Made by a program: the position numbers and the translations under genes. From Chrysemys picta bellii (Eukaryota > Chordata > Testudines > Emydidae), in assembly GCF_011386835.1 (NCBI RefSeq), contig NC_088795.1:121599434-121663433 (forward strand): a stretch of DNA of 64,000 bases, in the 5' to 3' direction. Every line of letters starts with the position of its first letter. The first letter of the stretch is position 1. Shown in pieces: positions 34,761 through 46,251 of this stretch. The notes under the pieces were generated by a model that was not told where the DNA came from, did no database searches, and worked only from the letters and a program-made list of their open reading frames with translations.

Positions 34761-35120
34761 GGGGCCGGCAACGGGAGAGGAGAGGGAGGGGGGAGAAATG
34801 TGGGGAGAGAAACGGGAGAAAGGAGGAGAGACAGGGAGAAAGAAAGAAGGCGAGAACAGAGAGAGGAATGGCTAGAGGGAGAGAGAAAGGGAGGAGTAGG
34901 AGACTGTGGGAGATGGAAAGGGGGATGAGGGAAGGGGAGGTGGAGGAGGAGAAAAAAGAAGGGAATCAGGAGCGAGACAGTAGGAAAGGGGAGGATCAAC
35001 GGGAAACAAGGGTGGGGAGCGGGGGGAGGGATCTGAAGGAGGGACCAGGAGGGGAAAAGGGAGGGAGACCGAGAAGGATCCTGGAGGAGTAATGAGGAAG
35101 ATGAGAGATTGGGAGAGAGG
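34742..35120. repeat. Polypurine (GA-rich) tract upstream of SOHO-1
   Basis: About 380 bases are almost pure A/G on the plus strand, with few pyrimidine interruptions. It lies directly upstream of the SOHO-1 promoter. The long minus-strand open frame over it (Pro/Ser/Leu-rich) is compositional. Confidence 0.85.
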
Positions 35121-35349
35121 CGAAGAGGGCCCGTGCAATGGGTGTGAGGGTAGAGACCTTCAACGGGCTCTTCTGGGACATTTTTACTTACTGCTGTGAC
35201 CAGCCATTTCTGGCAACCATGGATTAGCAAGATGCAGGGATGGGTGAAATCTACCAGAGACAGGGAAATATCCCGACCTTCCCTTTGAAGTGGGTGGTGA
35301 AATTGTAAGCTTATCATTATAACTTATCATTAGAAAGTTTTTCCTAATA

Positions 35350-35610
35350 TCTAACCCAGTAATTCTCAAGGTTTTGTATTGGTGACCCCTTTCACACAGC
35401 CGGCCTCTGAGTGTGGCCTTCCCCCGGCCTTCCCCTCCCCCCTTATAAATTAAAAACACCTTTTTACATTTAGCACTATTATAAATGCTGGAAGTGAAGG
35501 GGAGTTTTGGGGTCGAGGCTGACAGCTGGTGACCCACCCATGTAATAATCTCGCAACCCCCTGAGGGGTCACAATCCACAGTTTGAGAACCCTGATCTAA
35601 CCTAAATCGG
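35350..35610. repeat. Interspersed repeat, family not assigned
   Basis: ATTGGTGACCCCTTTCACAC and CAACCCCCTGAGGGGTCACA with ATCCACAGTTTGAGAACCCT are familiar from turtle genomes. A related, more degraded piece may lie at 10330-10430. Confidence 0.5.
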
Positions 35611-35884
35611 CTTTGCTGCACATGAAGCCCTACTTTCAATGGTCGTGGAGAACATCTTGGACGAGAACCTGTCTTTAATTCCTTATATCCAGGTTACATC
35701 TAAACCTCTCGGATTTTTTCTGCATAACATCTGTAAAACAGCACCGTTCCTATCCATCCACATCCACCGTTCCTATCCATCCAAACACCTGTCCAGGCTC
35801 TCACCATTACAGATCTCATCCTTCTCTTTGGCCTTGCCCCACTGTAAGGCAGGTGGGCAATGTGACTTTCCTTGCCCCATTCAT

Positions 35885-36535
35885 ATCCATTCAGAATGCT
35901 GCACAAAGATGTTTTCCTGGCCAATCTCTTTGATCATGTCATCCCTCTCTTCGAATCCCTCCACTACTAGCACCCCCTTCTCTATCACATCAGACTTCAG
36001 CTACTTGTATTCACTTTCAAGGCCCCTATGTCTGTCCTATCATCTCGCATTTACTATTGAGTTATCAGCTCCTACATCCAACCTATGTTGCCACTTTGTC
36101 CATTTGTTACAATTTCAAACAATTATCTTCATATTTGCTCCCATGCTGCTGGTAACGCTTGGGAGGAGCTCCCTGTAAACAATCCACAAAATTAAGGTTA
36201 TCCTCCTTTCACACACACACAATACACACACACACACACACACACACACCCTTAAAACTCTCCTTGTCCATGATGTCTACAAAAAAAAACTTGACAATGG
36301 TTAGGCTGCTGGTGTGATAAGCAGATACTGGTCAAATGCTTATCATGCTGACCAATATCACCGATCCCATTGTTGCCTTGTACTCCCCTCCCCCTCTCCA
36401 TCTGACTGTATTCATCTGTGGTCTCTTGTCTTAAATTGTAAGTTCCCTGTGGCAGAGGCAGGTTTTTTTTGGTTTCTCTTTGTACAGTGTCCTTGAGTAG
36501 GGCTCCGAAGTGCTACCGTAATACAAAGAGGAAGC
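35885..36535 (+). mobile_element. L2-clade LINE 3' fragment
   Basis: Plus-strand translation near 35890-36010 gives LFDHVIPLFESLH and LLVFTFKAP, matching the conserved C-terminal part of L2-clade reverse transcriptase proteins, but with stop codons. The 3' UTR follows: AAAACTTGACAATGGTTAGG, GTCTTAAATTGTAAGTTCCC, and GGGCTCCGAAGTGCTACCGT before a TAATACAAAG end. A CA microsatellite (about 36214-36249) interrupts it. Inactive. Confidence 0.75.
36214..36249. repeat. CA microsatellite
   Basis: Imperfect CA dinucleotide run inside the L2 fragment. Confidence 0.9.
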
Positions 36536-36539
36536 AGAA

Positions 36540-37260
36540 GCAGCACCAGCAGCCAGGAATGGGGCTCAGGGAAGGTAGAGGAGACAGATAGTGAAGGAAG
36601 GTGACATGGGTAGAGTAAATCAGAAGGGGGAAGGTTGGTACAGGAAGGATACAGCGGATGGCAAAGTTATGGGAATATCATAGAGAAAGACAAAAGGCTA
36701 TGTGGGGAGAGTCTAAGTGAAAGAAAGATATACAAGGCAGGCAGGGGAAATTTGGGGGAAATGAAAGAGTTGGGATAGGGGTTAGGGTAGCCACAGAGAG
36801 TGAAGGAGGGAAAGTGGTTAATAATGAAAACAAGATAGAATGGATGTAGAGGAAGAAGAGGTGTAGGAGGAATTCATGCAGAGAATGGGATGGAGATCAG
36901 GGTGTAAAATGAAAATAAAGGGCAAGGATTTAAGTGAGAAGAGCAGGGGGCAAAGGGGAGAAGGTGAGAGGAGGAGAGAAGAGAAAGCAAAATACCAATA
37001 GCCACCAAACACTCTCAGAATATTCAGTCTCAGTAAATGTAAACTAGCTGGGGCAGGGACTATGTTTTTGGTATTTGTCAGTAGCATAGTGGAGCCTAGA
37101 TCTATGATTGGAGCCCGTATGCACAATCAATATAAACTTATGATTTTAATACATACCAGAGAGATGAGATGCAGGGAAATAAGGGGGGAAGAGTTGGCCT
37201 GATTTACCTCCCACAGAAGTAAATCGGGAGTAGCTCCTTTGAAGTGACTGGAGTGATTTT
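36540..37260. other. GA-rich non-coding stretch with old repeat pieces
   Basis: Purine-rich on the plus strand (36540-36990), then a degraded L2-like 3' piece at about 37040-37115 and a palindromic repeat at about 37195-37262. No gene supported. Confidence 0.5.
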
Positions 37261-37679
37261 CCTCTTCTCATGAGTCTCCTTCCCCTTTACACCTGCAAAA
37301 CATCAGGCCTAATATATAGGATTTCTCCACATATTCTTGACTGGAAAGTGCAACCACAGAGACCTTCTCATTTGCTGCCCAAGGGGGTTGGGGGCTTCAG
37401 TTTACCAAAAAGTCCTCAGAGATGTCTGCAGATTGAGAGAGTCTATTTTTAAGGACAAAAAGCAAAAGTCTCGTGTAATAAGGTGTTTGATATGTGACTT
37501 ATAAGAGATTTAGACAGTGTTTGTGCCCTTCTGTATACTTAAGGGGGATATTAATGCATACAGCATATTTTCTCATTCATTCATAAGGACATTTGGAGAT
37601 GTTAGTGGTTGTGATTAGAGATTTCATATTCCAGATCGATAACCCATTCATACTTAAACTTCACTATTTTGCGCCGTTT

Positions 37680-37990
37680 ATGTGTGCATGTGTGGGTTGC
37701 GGAGGGCTTTGTGTGTGTGGTGGAGGAGTGTCCGCGGTGTGGGGAGGGCAGAGGTGTGTGTATGTATGCTGTGAAAGCGAGGGGGTGTTTGTGTGTTGTG
37801 GAGGTGGTGTGTGTTGTGTTATGGAGGGGGAATTGTGGAAGGATAGTGGGTGTATTGTGGAGGGGTGTGGGTGTGTTGTGGAGGGAGGACGTGTTGTGGG
37901 TGGATGTTTTGTATGCTGTGGAGGGCTGTGTGTTGGGTGGGGAGTGGTGTGCAGTGGAAGGGTAGGAGGGCGGGTGTCTTGGGAAAGGGC
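37680..37990. repeat. GT/GGA-rich minisatellite-like tract
   Basis: Irregular repetition of TGTGTTGTGGAGG and related words on the plus strand. Similar in character to the SOHO-1 intron array but with a different unit. Long open frames on both strands here are compositional. Confidence 0.75.
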
Positions 37991-37999
37991 CTGTTTGTT

Positions 38000-39582
38000 A
38001 TTCCTTAAGGATTTTTCCACAACAGGGCCCTTCAACATTGCTGCTTTTAACAGTTGTCTAAATTGTTCAAGACAATTTGTCCCGTTAAGACAGAAAGCGT
38101 ACTTTTTATTTTATTTTGTGTGTGTGCACTTCTCCATAATTGGTTGAGTGTTTAAAGAGGCCCTTCTTCTCTGATACTCAGTGTTTCAACCACGAAAAGA
38201 TGCTGAGGGCAAATTCGAACCCCCTGAATAAGGGCTGATAATAGAACTGCAGACAGGCTCTTCAATACCCAGGGGCCATAGGTACCATAAGCTAAATTAG
38301 GGGCATCTTAAAACTTCCTTCATCTTTAAAGGCTACGATGGTTCTTAGAAAGAGCGGGGTTAAGACATTTTCATGACAATTAACTTCACTTTATACATAG
38401 ATACAAGATTTTAATGCTTTCGTCTGCCAGAGCACTGTACATTTTCCACCAGGCGCAAAGTGCCAATCTTCTGTTAACCTGCCTTATTCGCCTTGCATCT
38501 GATTCGACATCTCCTGTGCAGTTTGGTGGGAAGAACGGGAGATGAACCATTAAAGAAAATAGCATGGAGGGGACGGGGGAGTGGAGAGAAGATAGTAGTT
38601 TTATTAGTGGTAAGACATTTTAAGAGAAGGGGGGATAATCAGTGAATTTCAATATGAGTGAAGAAAACTTCGCCTCGCGAGGACTCTTCCCACTTTGATT
38701 CAAATTTAGATTGTTTTTTTCCCTCATGTTCATTTATCAGTCACAGTCCCTGCCGCAGAAGAATTTTCTAATGACATTATAGTCAGCTAGGTCTGTTTAC
38801 CCTAGAAAACATTTCAAGTGTACTGGGGAGGGGGGAGAGAGAATTATTGAGCTTCTGAGTATTATTTCAATATCTTATTTAAAGAACGAAAACAATTTGA
38901 GAGAACAGAAAGCAAGAAGGAAATTGGGTGAATTTCAAGAAGGGTAAATAACTTTTAGCTAGTGTCACCTATTTTACACTCAGGTAAAGGTTAAACCTTC
39001 AAGTACGTCAGCAAAGGAAACAGAAATATAATGATCTAACGACCTGTTGACCATTCATAAACTTCAAGCTAAATGAAAAGCAAAGCGGCAATGTGTTTTT
39101 TTTTTTTTGCTTTATTTTAAAAATGTATCTAAACAAGAGTATGTATACCTTACAATAAGTGGCCCGATCCTGCACCCATTTAAATCAATGGGAGTTTTAC
39201 CATTGATTTCAATGGGAGCAGGATCGTGCCCTGAATTATCAGTGAAGGTTCTGCTACCGCTCTGAGCTACCAAAGGTGAACAAGAGCTAGACAATGATAT
39301 GATAGCACCGTTTCAGTGTACGTTTGTATTCCTACCTCTCCCTCACATCCCAAGCTGGCTGCTGTTCAGAAACTAGTTTATTCCATTGACATGTTGAATA
39401 CAGTGTCTGACCGCCCCGGTTGCCCATGCAGGCAGTCCAATGACTCACTGGCAACAAAAGAAATATAGATCCTCGGAATTCCCAAAGGGATGGGATCCTC
39501 TTTTGAATCCAGAAGCTAGAGGATACCAAGCTATGAGACAAACCCTACAGCTCTTAAACCAAAATCCCCATTTTAACTTCAA

Positions 39583-39665
<83 letters not shown>

Positions 39666-42600
39666 TCTGCAAGGAAACTGCCTATAGAAGAAAGTTAGAT
39701 TATCGAGACACTATTTCTAAAGCTGTGTTGCGAAAGGTCACTTGAAGTATTTGTCTGGATACATTTTCTTATACATTCGTGTCTAGGACTTGGGGAATTA
39801 GGTGGACCTGTGGTTACTCTTGCCATAGTCAAACGGTCTTCCAGACCAATAATGTGAAAACTGTGTAGAATTTTCCTGTGTAGAATTGTTGATTAAAACT
39901 TACACCACGGTTATTTAGGTTAAACTCACGTTTTCTGCAAGCTGTAAGCAGGGCACAAGAAGTAACCTGAGGATCTGCTTTCAGAAGTTGTGATTTCTGC
40001 TGCTGTCAGCCCTCAAGCTTTTTACTTATACAGCTTCTCCTGTTCAAATGGGGATGTATTACTCCCTATTAAATCATTATTGTTTTACATCAAAAAACTA
40101 ATCTATTCATCTCAGCAATTCAATTTCTATTACCCAGAAGATTGTTGCTCCTCTCCAGAGGATGTACAATCTTTTCTATTAAAAGCAACTACTTGTTATA
40201 TTGGGAGTGTTGGGTGTTTATTTATTTTGGGAGGGGGGTTACGTCTATATTTTATTTTTATTTTATTTTATTGTCAAAGCTGCCTCTCTTCAGGTCTGTA
40301 CCTCTCTAACGATTTCTTAAATGGACTGTATTTGAAGAGGGGAACGTGAATACTTTCTGCACATTAAAATACAATCTCTCAAATTCCTATTTGGTAATTA
40401 TTTTCAGTAGCTAATAATTTTAACTAAATCCTGGAATTTCCTGGGAAAGCATTACAAAAATCACCTCACGTACATTGTACTTCTCTGGCACAACCATAAT
40501 CTCCTACACTAAATCTAAGAAGTATTCACAATCAAATTTCATTAGAAACTAGATATCCTTTCTGAAGTAACCGTCTTCATTTTTTTTCTCCTTGGTATTA
40601 AGTATTTTTATACATTTTGCAGTAAAATAGGCCAAGAAAGGAAAAGTTCACTGTTATTCGTAAATGACAACTCAATAAAAAACAATGCATAGTCCAAAAA
40701 CCTGGAATTCTCTTCACATCTTCGAGTGAGATTCCCAAAATGCAGTCCTGTAGTTAGATTGGTCAAAAACTTGAAAGTAAATAACAACGCTTTTTGTTTG
40801 AAATATTTATGAATGTGATCTGAGTGACTTTAGGTAGTTAAAAAGAGCTCTTTCCAATAGTAAAATAGAAATTTGGTTACAACCGCAAGTCTTTCTATAG
40901 CAAGAAAAATGAAGATCGACAGACAGACTTCTCTCCCCATCAGACACAGCATCATCTCTTGTGTCTCCCTAGTGCAAACTTTTTCCTTTCCTAGAACATG
41001 CACTACATCAGAAATATTCTGGGAAAGCAAAGACAACCACGAGGTTCCCTTTTCTGAAGGGAGGGAGAAGAGACCGGAATAAAACAAAGGCGAAAGGTTT
41101 CGAATTCTTAGTTTCATTGGGTGCACAAAAATATGTTTGGGGTCCCATAAACGTGGGAATACAATGACCAAAGCACAATAGTTATTATATAAATATATAA
41201 TTCTATGGGACGTTTTCGAAACTATAGGAGAGGTGTCAAGTGCCATCAAACTATTCGAGTTAATAGGCATTTGGGGGACACAAGAAATGCAGAATCGGGC
41301 CATTCTTTTAAAAAAATCTCAATCCCCATTCTAAGCATTTTTTTTTCCAATCTGCGGGAAGTTCAAAGCCATCGACTAATTCTCCTTCCTGGAATCCTTT
41401 GTAGACAGGAGATGATGAATGAGTTTAAATCTACTAGGGGGTTCCCTAATAAATCAATTAACGTTTGATAGGAGACACCATCCCTCCCTCTCCCCCATTC
41501 CAACCAATTCGACAAGAAAAAAAGCTTAACACTGCGGATACCCTATAGGAGTTTCATAATCGCACAATATTTTCCTCATACCGAAATTAAAATGCATTGT
41601 CAGTGAAGGCAGAGGGAGGGGGAGGAGCCCAGAATTGTTATATGGAGGGAAGTAAAGTATTTATATGTCTGCCCTGAACACCATGTTAAACTTTTGAATT
41701 GGAAGGCAAGTGAAATAAAGATTCGCGTATCCAATTTCAAGTGGCTCGCACTATTCCAAGTACATTTGAAATGCCTTTCTCGAATCGATGTCGAGCTGGA
41801 GCATGTACGCAGCCCCCATGGCCTGCATGTTTACAGAGAGAAAAGAGACAATCTAGTCAAAGATAATGCAGTATAAAAGAAAAAAAATCAATCGAAATAT
41901 AATTGTTCGACGCTAGAGCCAACGCACATATGAGATTTATCCAGTATTGATTCGCATGAATATTTTATAGCCAGGCATATAAAAAGTTATAAGAGATTTT
42001 AAGACTGTGAGGAATAGTATCTGCAGGACTAATCGCTTAACAAGATGCTTTTCGAGCTATTGATCATTTTCAGCTTAAGCGTAATTAATGGTCAGATCTA
42101 TGGCAGTTATAGAAGGGATTTAGTTCACCGAGGTCAGCTCAGACGGGTTTTACTTTTGACGGGATTCTTTGTACACATCCAACAAACTCAAGTTTTCTCG
42201 GTGTTCTGCGTGACAAAGTACTGCGTAGCTTTGCCTCTTGAGTGCCATCTAGCCAAGCGGTTGTAGCACAATTCATTACATAAATGTCAGCAGCCAAGGA
42301 TTGATACTGCATAATAATATTACAGCTGTAGTATAACTGGATTTATTTTAAAGCTGTTTTGAGGTTGCTTTGAGCTACAAGATAGCAACGTTTGTCTCTA
42401 TACGTCAGAAAGAGCCCTTGCTAAATAAATGTAAGCTTTATCGTGTGTCAATGAAGTCATTATATAATTCTTAGTGCAGAAGAATGACAAGGTGTTAGCC
42501 GTACTGTTTAATAGATATTTGTTTGATTAAAATATAGACTGGAAACGTTCGCTTTAAATCCATCGAGTTTTTCTGGGGTAAAAGTTTTGCATTATCAATT

Positions 42601-45290
42601 TCCATTTAAAACAGCGCTGGACAGTGGAGAAGAATAAAAACAATTCTAATGATTGCCAATGTTTCATGCTAGGCGTCTCTCTGAACTCTGTAGCTGTTCT
42701 TGTCAACCAGTGCAGTGACAAATCTCCCAATGTAAAGAAACTAGAGGGGTGTGTGTTGTTACTTGCAAGTACAAACTCTTAATCGTGTAATGCAAATCAA
42801 CGGCCAGATATGCAAATAAAGCATAAGTAAGCAAGTTTTTTCCTTATACGAAGTCACGTGTTGTACCTTTTAATATTTTACTATGAGAATAGCTTCAAAT
42901 ACAGTGTATGAAAAAAATCTGTTTATTGATGTACTCAGCACGTTTTTAAAAAACAAACTAATGCCAAAAACACATTTTTTTAAAAAATCGGATCGATCAT
43001 GTAGGCCTGCCTTCAACAAAAGAATATGGAATAGAATCAGAAGTATAGTCATCATTTCATACATTAGTGAAAAGAAAAGCCATGTGGACAGTGGCAGGTG
43101 GTTAAGTAGCTCGATGGATTACAATCCACTCTGATATGATTGTTGTGAATCATAATTTACCGCAATCGGGAACACTGAGCGATTGGTGAAGTTGTACATA
43201 ACAGGGGGAATCATCTGTCTGTCTGCCTCTCTTCTTCCATCTAAACCTGTGTCTCCAACGTAATCAAAGCAAATATTGCGAAATAATAACACATATTGCA
43301 TAGGCAATAAATAATTCTCCCCACCCCCCAACAATAATGTCTTTTCCACACTAAATAGCCAATGTCAATTCCGATTTGAGTTCTTCACAGCTGGAGTTTT
43401 TTTTATTATCGACTGCATTCCAAAACCTCATCGCCTCAACCTCCCCGCTACCCTCCTCTGTAACCGAGAACAATATTTTAGCCTAATTCCCACCAACGTG
43501 GCAGGAGATTTTCATACAAGTGTTCAACTGCCATGCAAATGAAAACTGGTGACGATCTCTTTGAGCTAGTAAAGGGAGTTCACAAGTATTGAAATAGGGG
43601 TTACCATAAATATTTCGCTAAATTCTAATGGAAAAGAACAATACGAAAAGTTAGCATTGTCTCATAAACCGGATTGTCTCTTGGTGCTTCTAGTGTTTTT
43701 AATTCATTTGGGGGAAATGGCTCAGAGGGTTATGTTTTAGGCTGGAGAGAGCAAAATATCGAAAAGTTATAGCCAAGAACAAGGCATTTTTCCCGGTTTT
43801 GTATCATGGATTACTCTCCATTATTATTTGATCTCATAACAAGAAATAAGAGTAGCTTGTCGAAAATATAATTTAAGATCATAAATAAGAGTGAACACTC
43901 GCTTTCTTTCCAGAGGAAAGGGCCACACATGTATACTCCAAAATACACCCCGGATCTGTGCTCCCTACACAGCCATATAGTGCTCCGAGCTGGTAGATTA
44001 AATTACATCTGATTATACCATAATATACAGGATCAAAGCTTGACCTTTCCCCCAAACTGAGTTTTACAAAGTCTTTCCTTCCCACCCCTTTTTTAAATCC
44101 AGAACATCGGGAATCCCGGAATCCCAGCCTTCAGGAATAATAACTCATCCAGTATTCATTTTAGCAGTGGATAGAGAGAGAGAGAAAGAAAAAAATAAAA
44201 CAGCTCTTAAAGGGGGAAATCGTTTAGGCATGCATAATACTTGATATAATATCACATTACAGTTTAGCTTGTGTAACTAAAACTACAATTTCCCAGGCTG
44301 TGGCCATTTGATTTGTTTTAATTGCCCGTGCCAACAATTCATCAATTACACAAAACTAGCGAGAATCTCAGCTTCCCGTATGAAACAGTGAAGCTGCGCT
44401 GTGTTGTCTTTAGATTCGTCAGGAGACCCAAACAAGTGGTAAACAGACCCTTTGGTCGTCATGGGGTGTTAAAATACAGTATTTTAGAAAGTTTTTAACC
44501 GACTGTTCTAAAGGGGAAGGAACTGTACCTCTGATAAGAATTGTTATTGAGTGAAGTAGTTGAAAGGTTTTCTGCGGAATTGTTTCAAATAAAAAAAGCA
44601 TGCATTTTTAGAAATAGCAGGTATTTTATCATACGCTTTCGACATTTTTAACAAAGAAGGTCATCCAAATATGGAAAATAAAAATGATCTTTACTTATTA
44701 AACAGGCAATATCAAGATTGTGGAGAAATTGCTGGGACAGGATAGAGGGCGTCCGGTAAATGGTTGGAAAGAGCCAGACCAAAATTAAAAAGTAATGGGT
44801 TTTTAAAGAATAAAATAATACAGCCGAGTGACCAAAGAAGGCCAAATCCAGCCTCCTATTCCTGCTAGTGTGGGTGTGCCTAATTGATGGGCTATGTCCT
44901 TCTTACAACTTACTGTGACCAAAGAGCCTTCCAACTTCCCAAACACTCGACTCTTTCGTCTAAACCTTATAGTTTTATGAAATGTCGAAAGACGATTCTG
45001 GGATAGATTCTGAAGCCCTTTCTCAACCTTCATTCATCTTCCATCCCAGTAAGATTGCAGGATTTAACCCAAAAGGAAGGTGTGTCCCCCCCACCCCCAT
45101 GTATTAAATTGTGCCATTGTCATCGCAGAATTTGTAACGTTCTTTACATTCTTCTCATGCTCAACAAAGACTACACGTTAGGATTCGCTAAAAAGAGCAT
45201 TTAGGTCAAGGAAAACGAAAGTCTATTTAACAAATCGAATCGCCGGGGTTATTATTTCTGCTGTCTAAATCTACGATTTTTAAACGGATC
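38000..45290. promoter_or_regulatory. Repeat-poor HMX1/SOHO-1 intergenic block
   Basis: Apart from simple repeats and a short palindromic repeat at about 39163-39234, I recognise no transposons in more than 7 kb. The DNA is AT-rich, complex and dotted with homeobox-type TAAT cores, CAAGTG words and two octamers at 42790 and 42810. Position between two co-regulated developmental genes and lack of insertions suggest conserved enhancers. This is inference; no alignment was possible. Confidence 0.45.
39587..39661. repeat. Compound GT/GA microsatellite
   Basis: An uninterrupted TG run (about 39587-39614) passes directly into an AG run (to about 39661). Confidence 0.95.
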
Positions 45291-45429
45291 ATTTGCAAGG
45301 TGGCGTGGAAAGACTCAATTCCACATAACTGTGTTTTCTTTGGGCACGTGACAGGCATAGACATCCTGGTGACAGACACCGTGTTGATTGTTTTCCTTCT
45401 CTTGCTTTTATAGTTACCCCCAAAGTATG

Positions 45430-45435
45430 TTTATT
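45430..45435 (-). terminator. HMX1: Candidate HMX1 polyadenylation signal
   Basis: A canonical AATAAA reads on the minus strand here, 150 bases beyond the HMX1 stop codon. It is the first perfect hexamer I found downstream. Transcript data would be needed to fix the cleavage site. Confidence 0.5.
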
Positions 45436-45584
45436 GCACGTTTTAAAATTCAAAAGCATAAAATCAAGAAATGTATAAGTCGAAATAAGAAGTTTGGAGG
45501 AAGGGGGGAGGAGAATGGGGCTGAAAGGGAGGAGGGGAAAAGTGGGGGCAAAGCCGGGAAAAAGGTCCTTGCAAAGATGGATTC

Positions 45585-46174
45585 TCAAACGAGTCCTGTC
45601 ATTTGCGATCTCAGAAACGGGACTGAGGCGGCAGGGAAGGTGGCCAGGGGGTAGCTGACAGCGTTAGAAAACCCCACCAGGGGAGGAGACATGTGAGGCA
45701 AGGTGAAGCCTAAAGCACTTGCAGGCGAGTTTTCGTGGTACAAAATGGGCACCCTTACTATCCTTTGAGCCGAGTGGGAGACGTTGGCCGCTTCCAAATC
45801 CGCAGCCAGTTGTCTTTTCCACTTATTCCTGCGGTTCTGGAACCAGATCTTCACCTGGGTCTCGGTGAGGTGCAAGGAGGCCGCCAGGCCGGCCCTCTCC
45901 GAGCTGCTCAGGTAGCGCTTCATGTCGAAGGTGGACTCCAGCTGGAAGACCTGACTCCGGCTGAAGACCGTGCGGGTCTTCTTCTTGCGGCCCGCGGCTC
46001 TCTGCTCAGCGGAATCCGGCTCCTCGCCTTTGTCATCCTCCTCCCTGCTGTTGCTGCCGCAAGCAAACTCCTCTCTCCGCTCTGCCGAGCCCAGCTCGTC
46101 TGCCTGTTTCCTGCAGCCCCCTGGCCTCCCTGCTGATGACTCCTCGGAGATCTCGGGAGAGTCTCGGTCACTGG
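45585..46174 (-). CDS. HMX1: HMX1 exon 2 (homeodomain and C-terminus)
   Basis: Encodes residues 101-296. Joining to exon 1 at 47871 keeps phase 1 and gives an 891-nt reading frame including the stop. Residues 102-163 are acidic and Ser-rich. The 60-residue homeodomain spans about 164-223, starting KKKTRTVF, with recognition helix [14 protein letters not shown] carrying the Gln50 and Asn51 expected for CAAGTG-type HMX sites. After it come [13 protein letters not shown] (HMX1/HMX3-type) and a C-terminus ending [11 protein letters not shown], which is diagnostic for HMX1 rather than HMX2 or HMX3. The acceptor is CATCAG|CC (AG at 46176-46175); using the next AG four bases on would break the frame. 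A CA dinucleotide run lies in the intron about 45-80 bases upstream of the acceptor. A single-exon reading starting in that run is an artefact. Confidence 0.95.
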
Positions 46175-46220
46175 CTGATGGAGAGAGAGACAGAGGAACA
46201 AGGGTTGTTTCTTCCGTAGC

Positions 46221-46251
<31 letters not shown>

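Noticed and set aside
34547..35317. 256-codon minus-strand frame, Pro/Ser/Leu-rich
   Set aside because: Mostly the complement of the polypurine tract; composition alone explains the lack of stops.
38815..44438. Several CAAGTG words (for example 41707, 41738, 43517, 44433) as possible HMX autoregulatory sites
   Set aside because: A rough estimate gives a few such 6-mers by chance in 7 kb on two strands; without conservation it is not evidence.
45735..46136. 133-codon plus-strand frame
   Set aside because: Antisense shadow of the HMX1 homeodomain exon.
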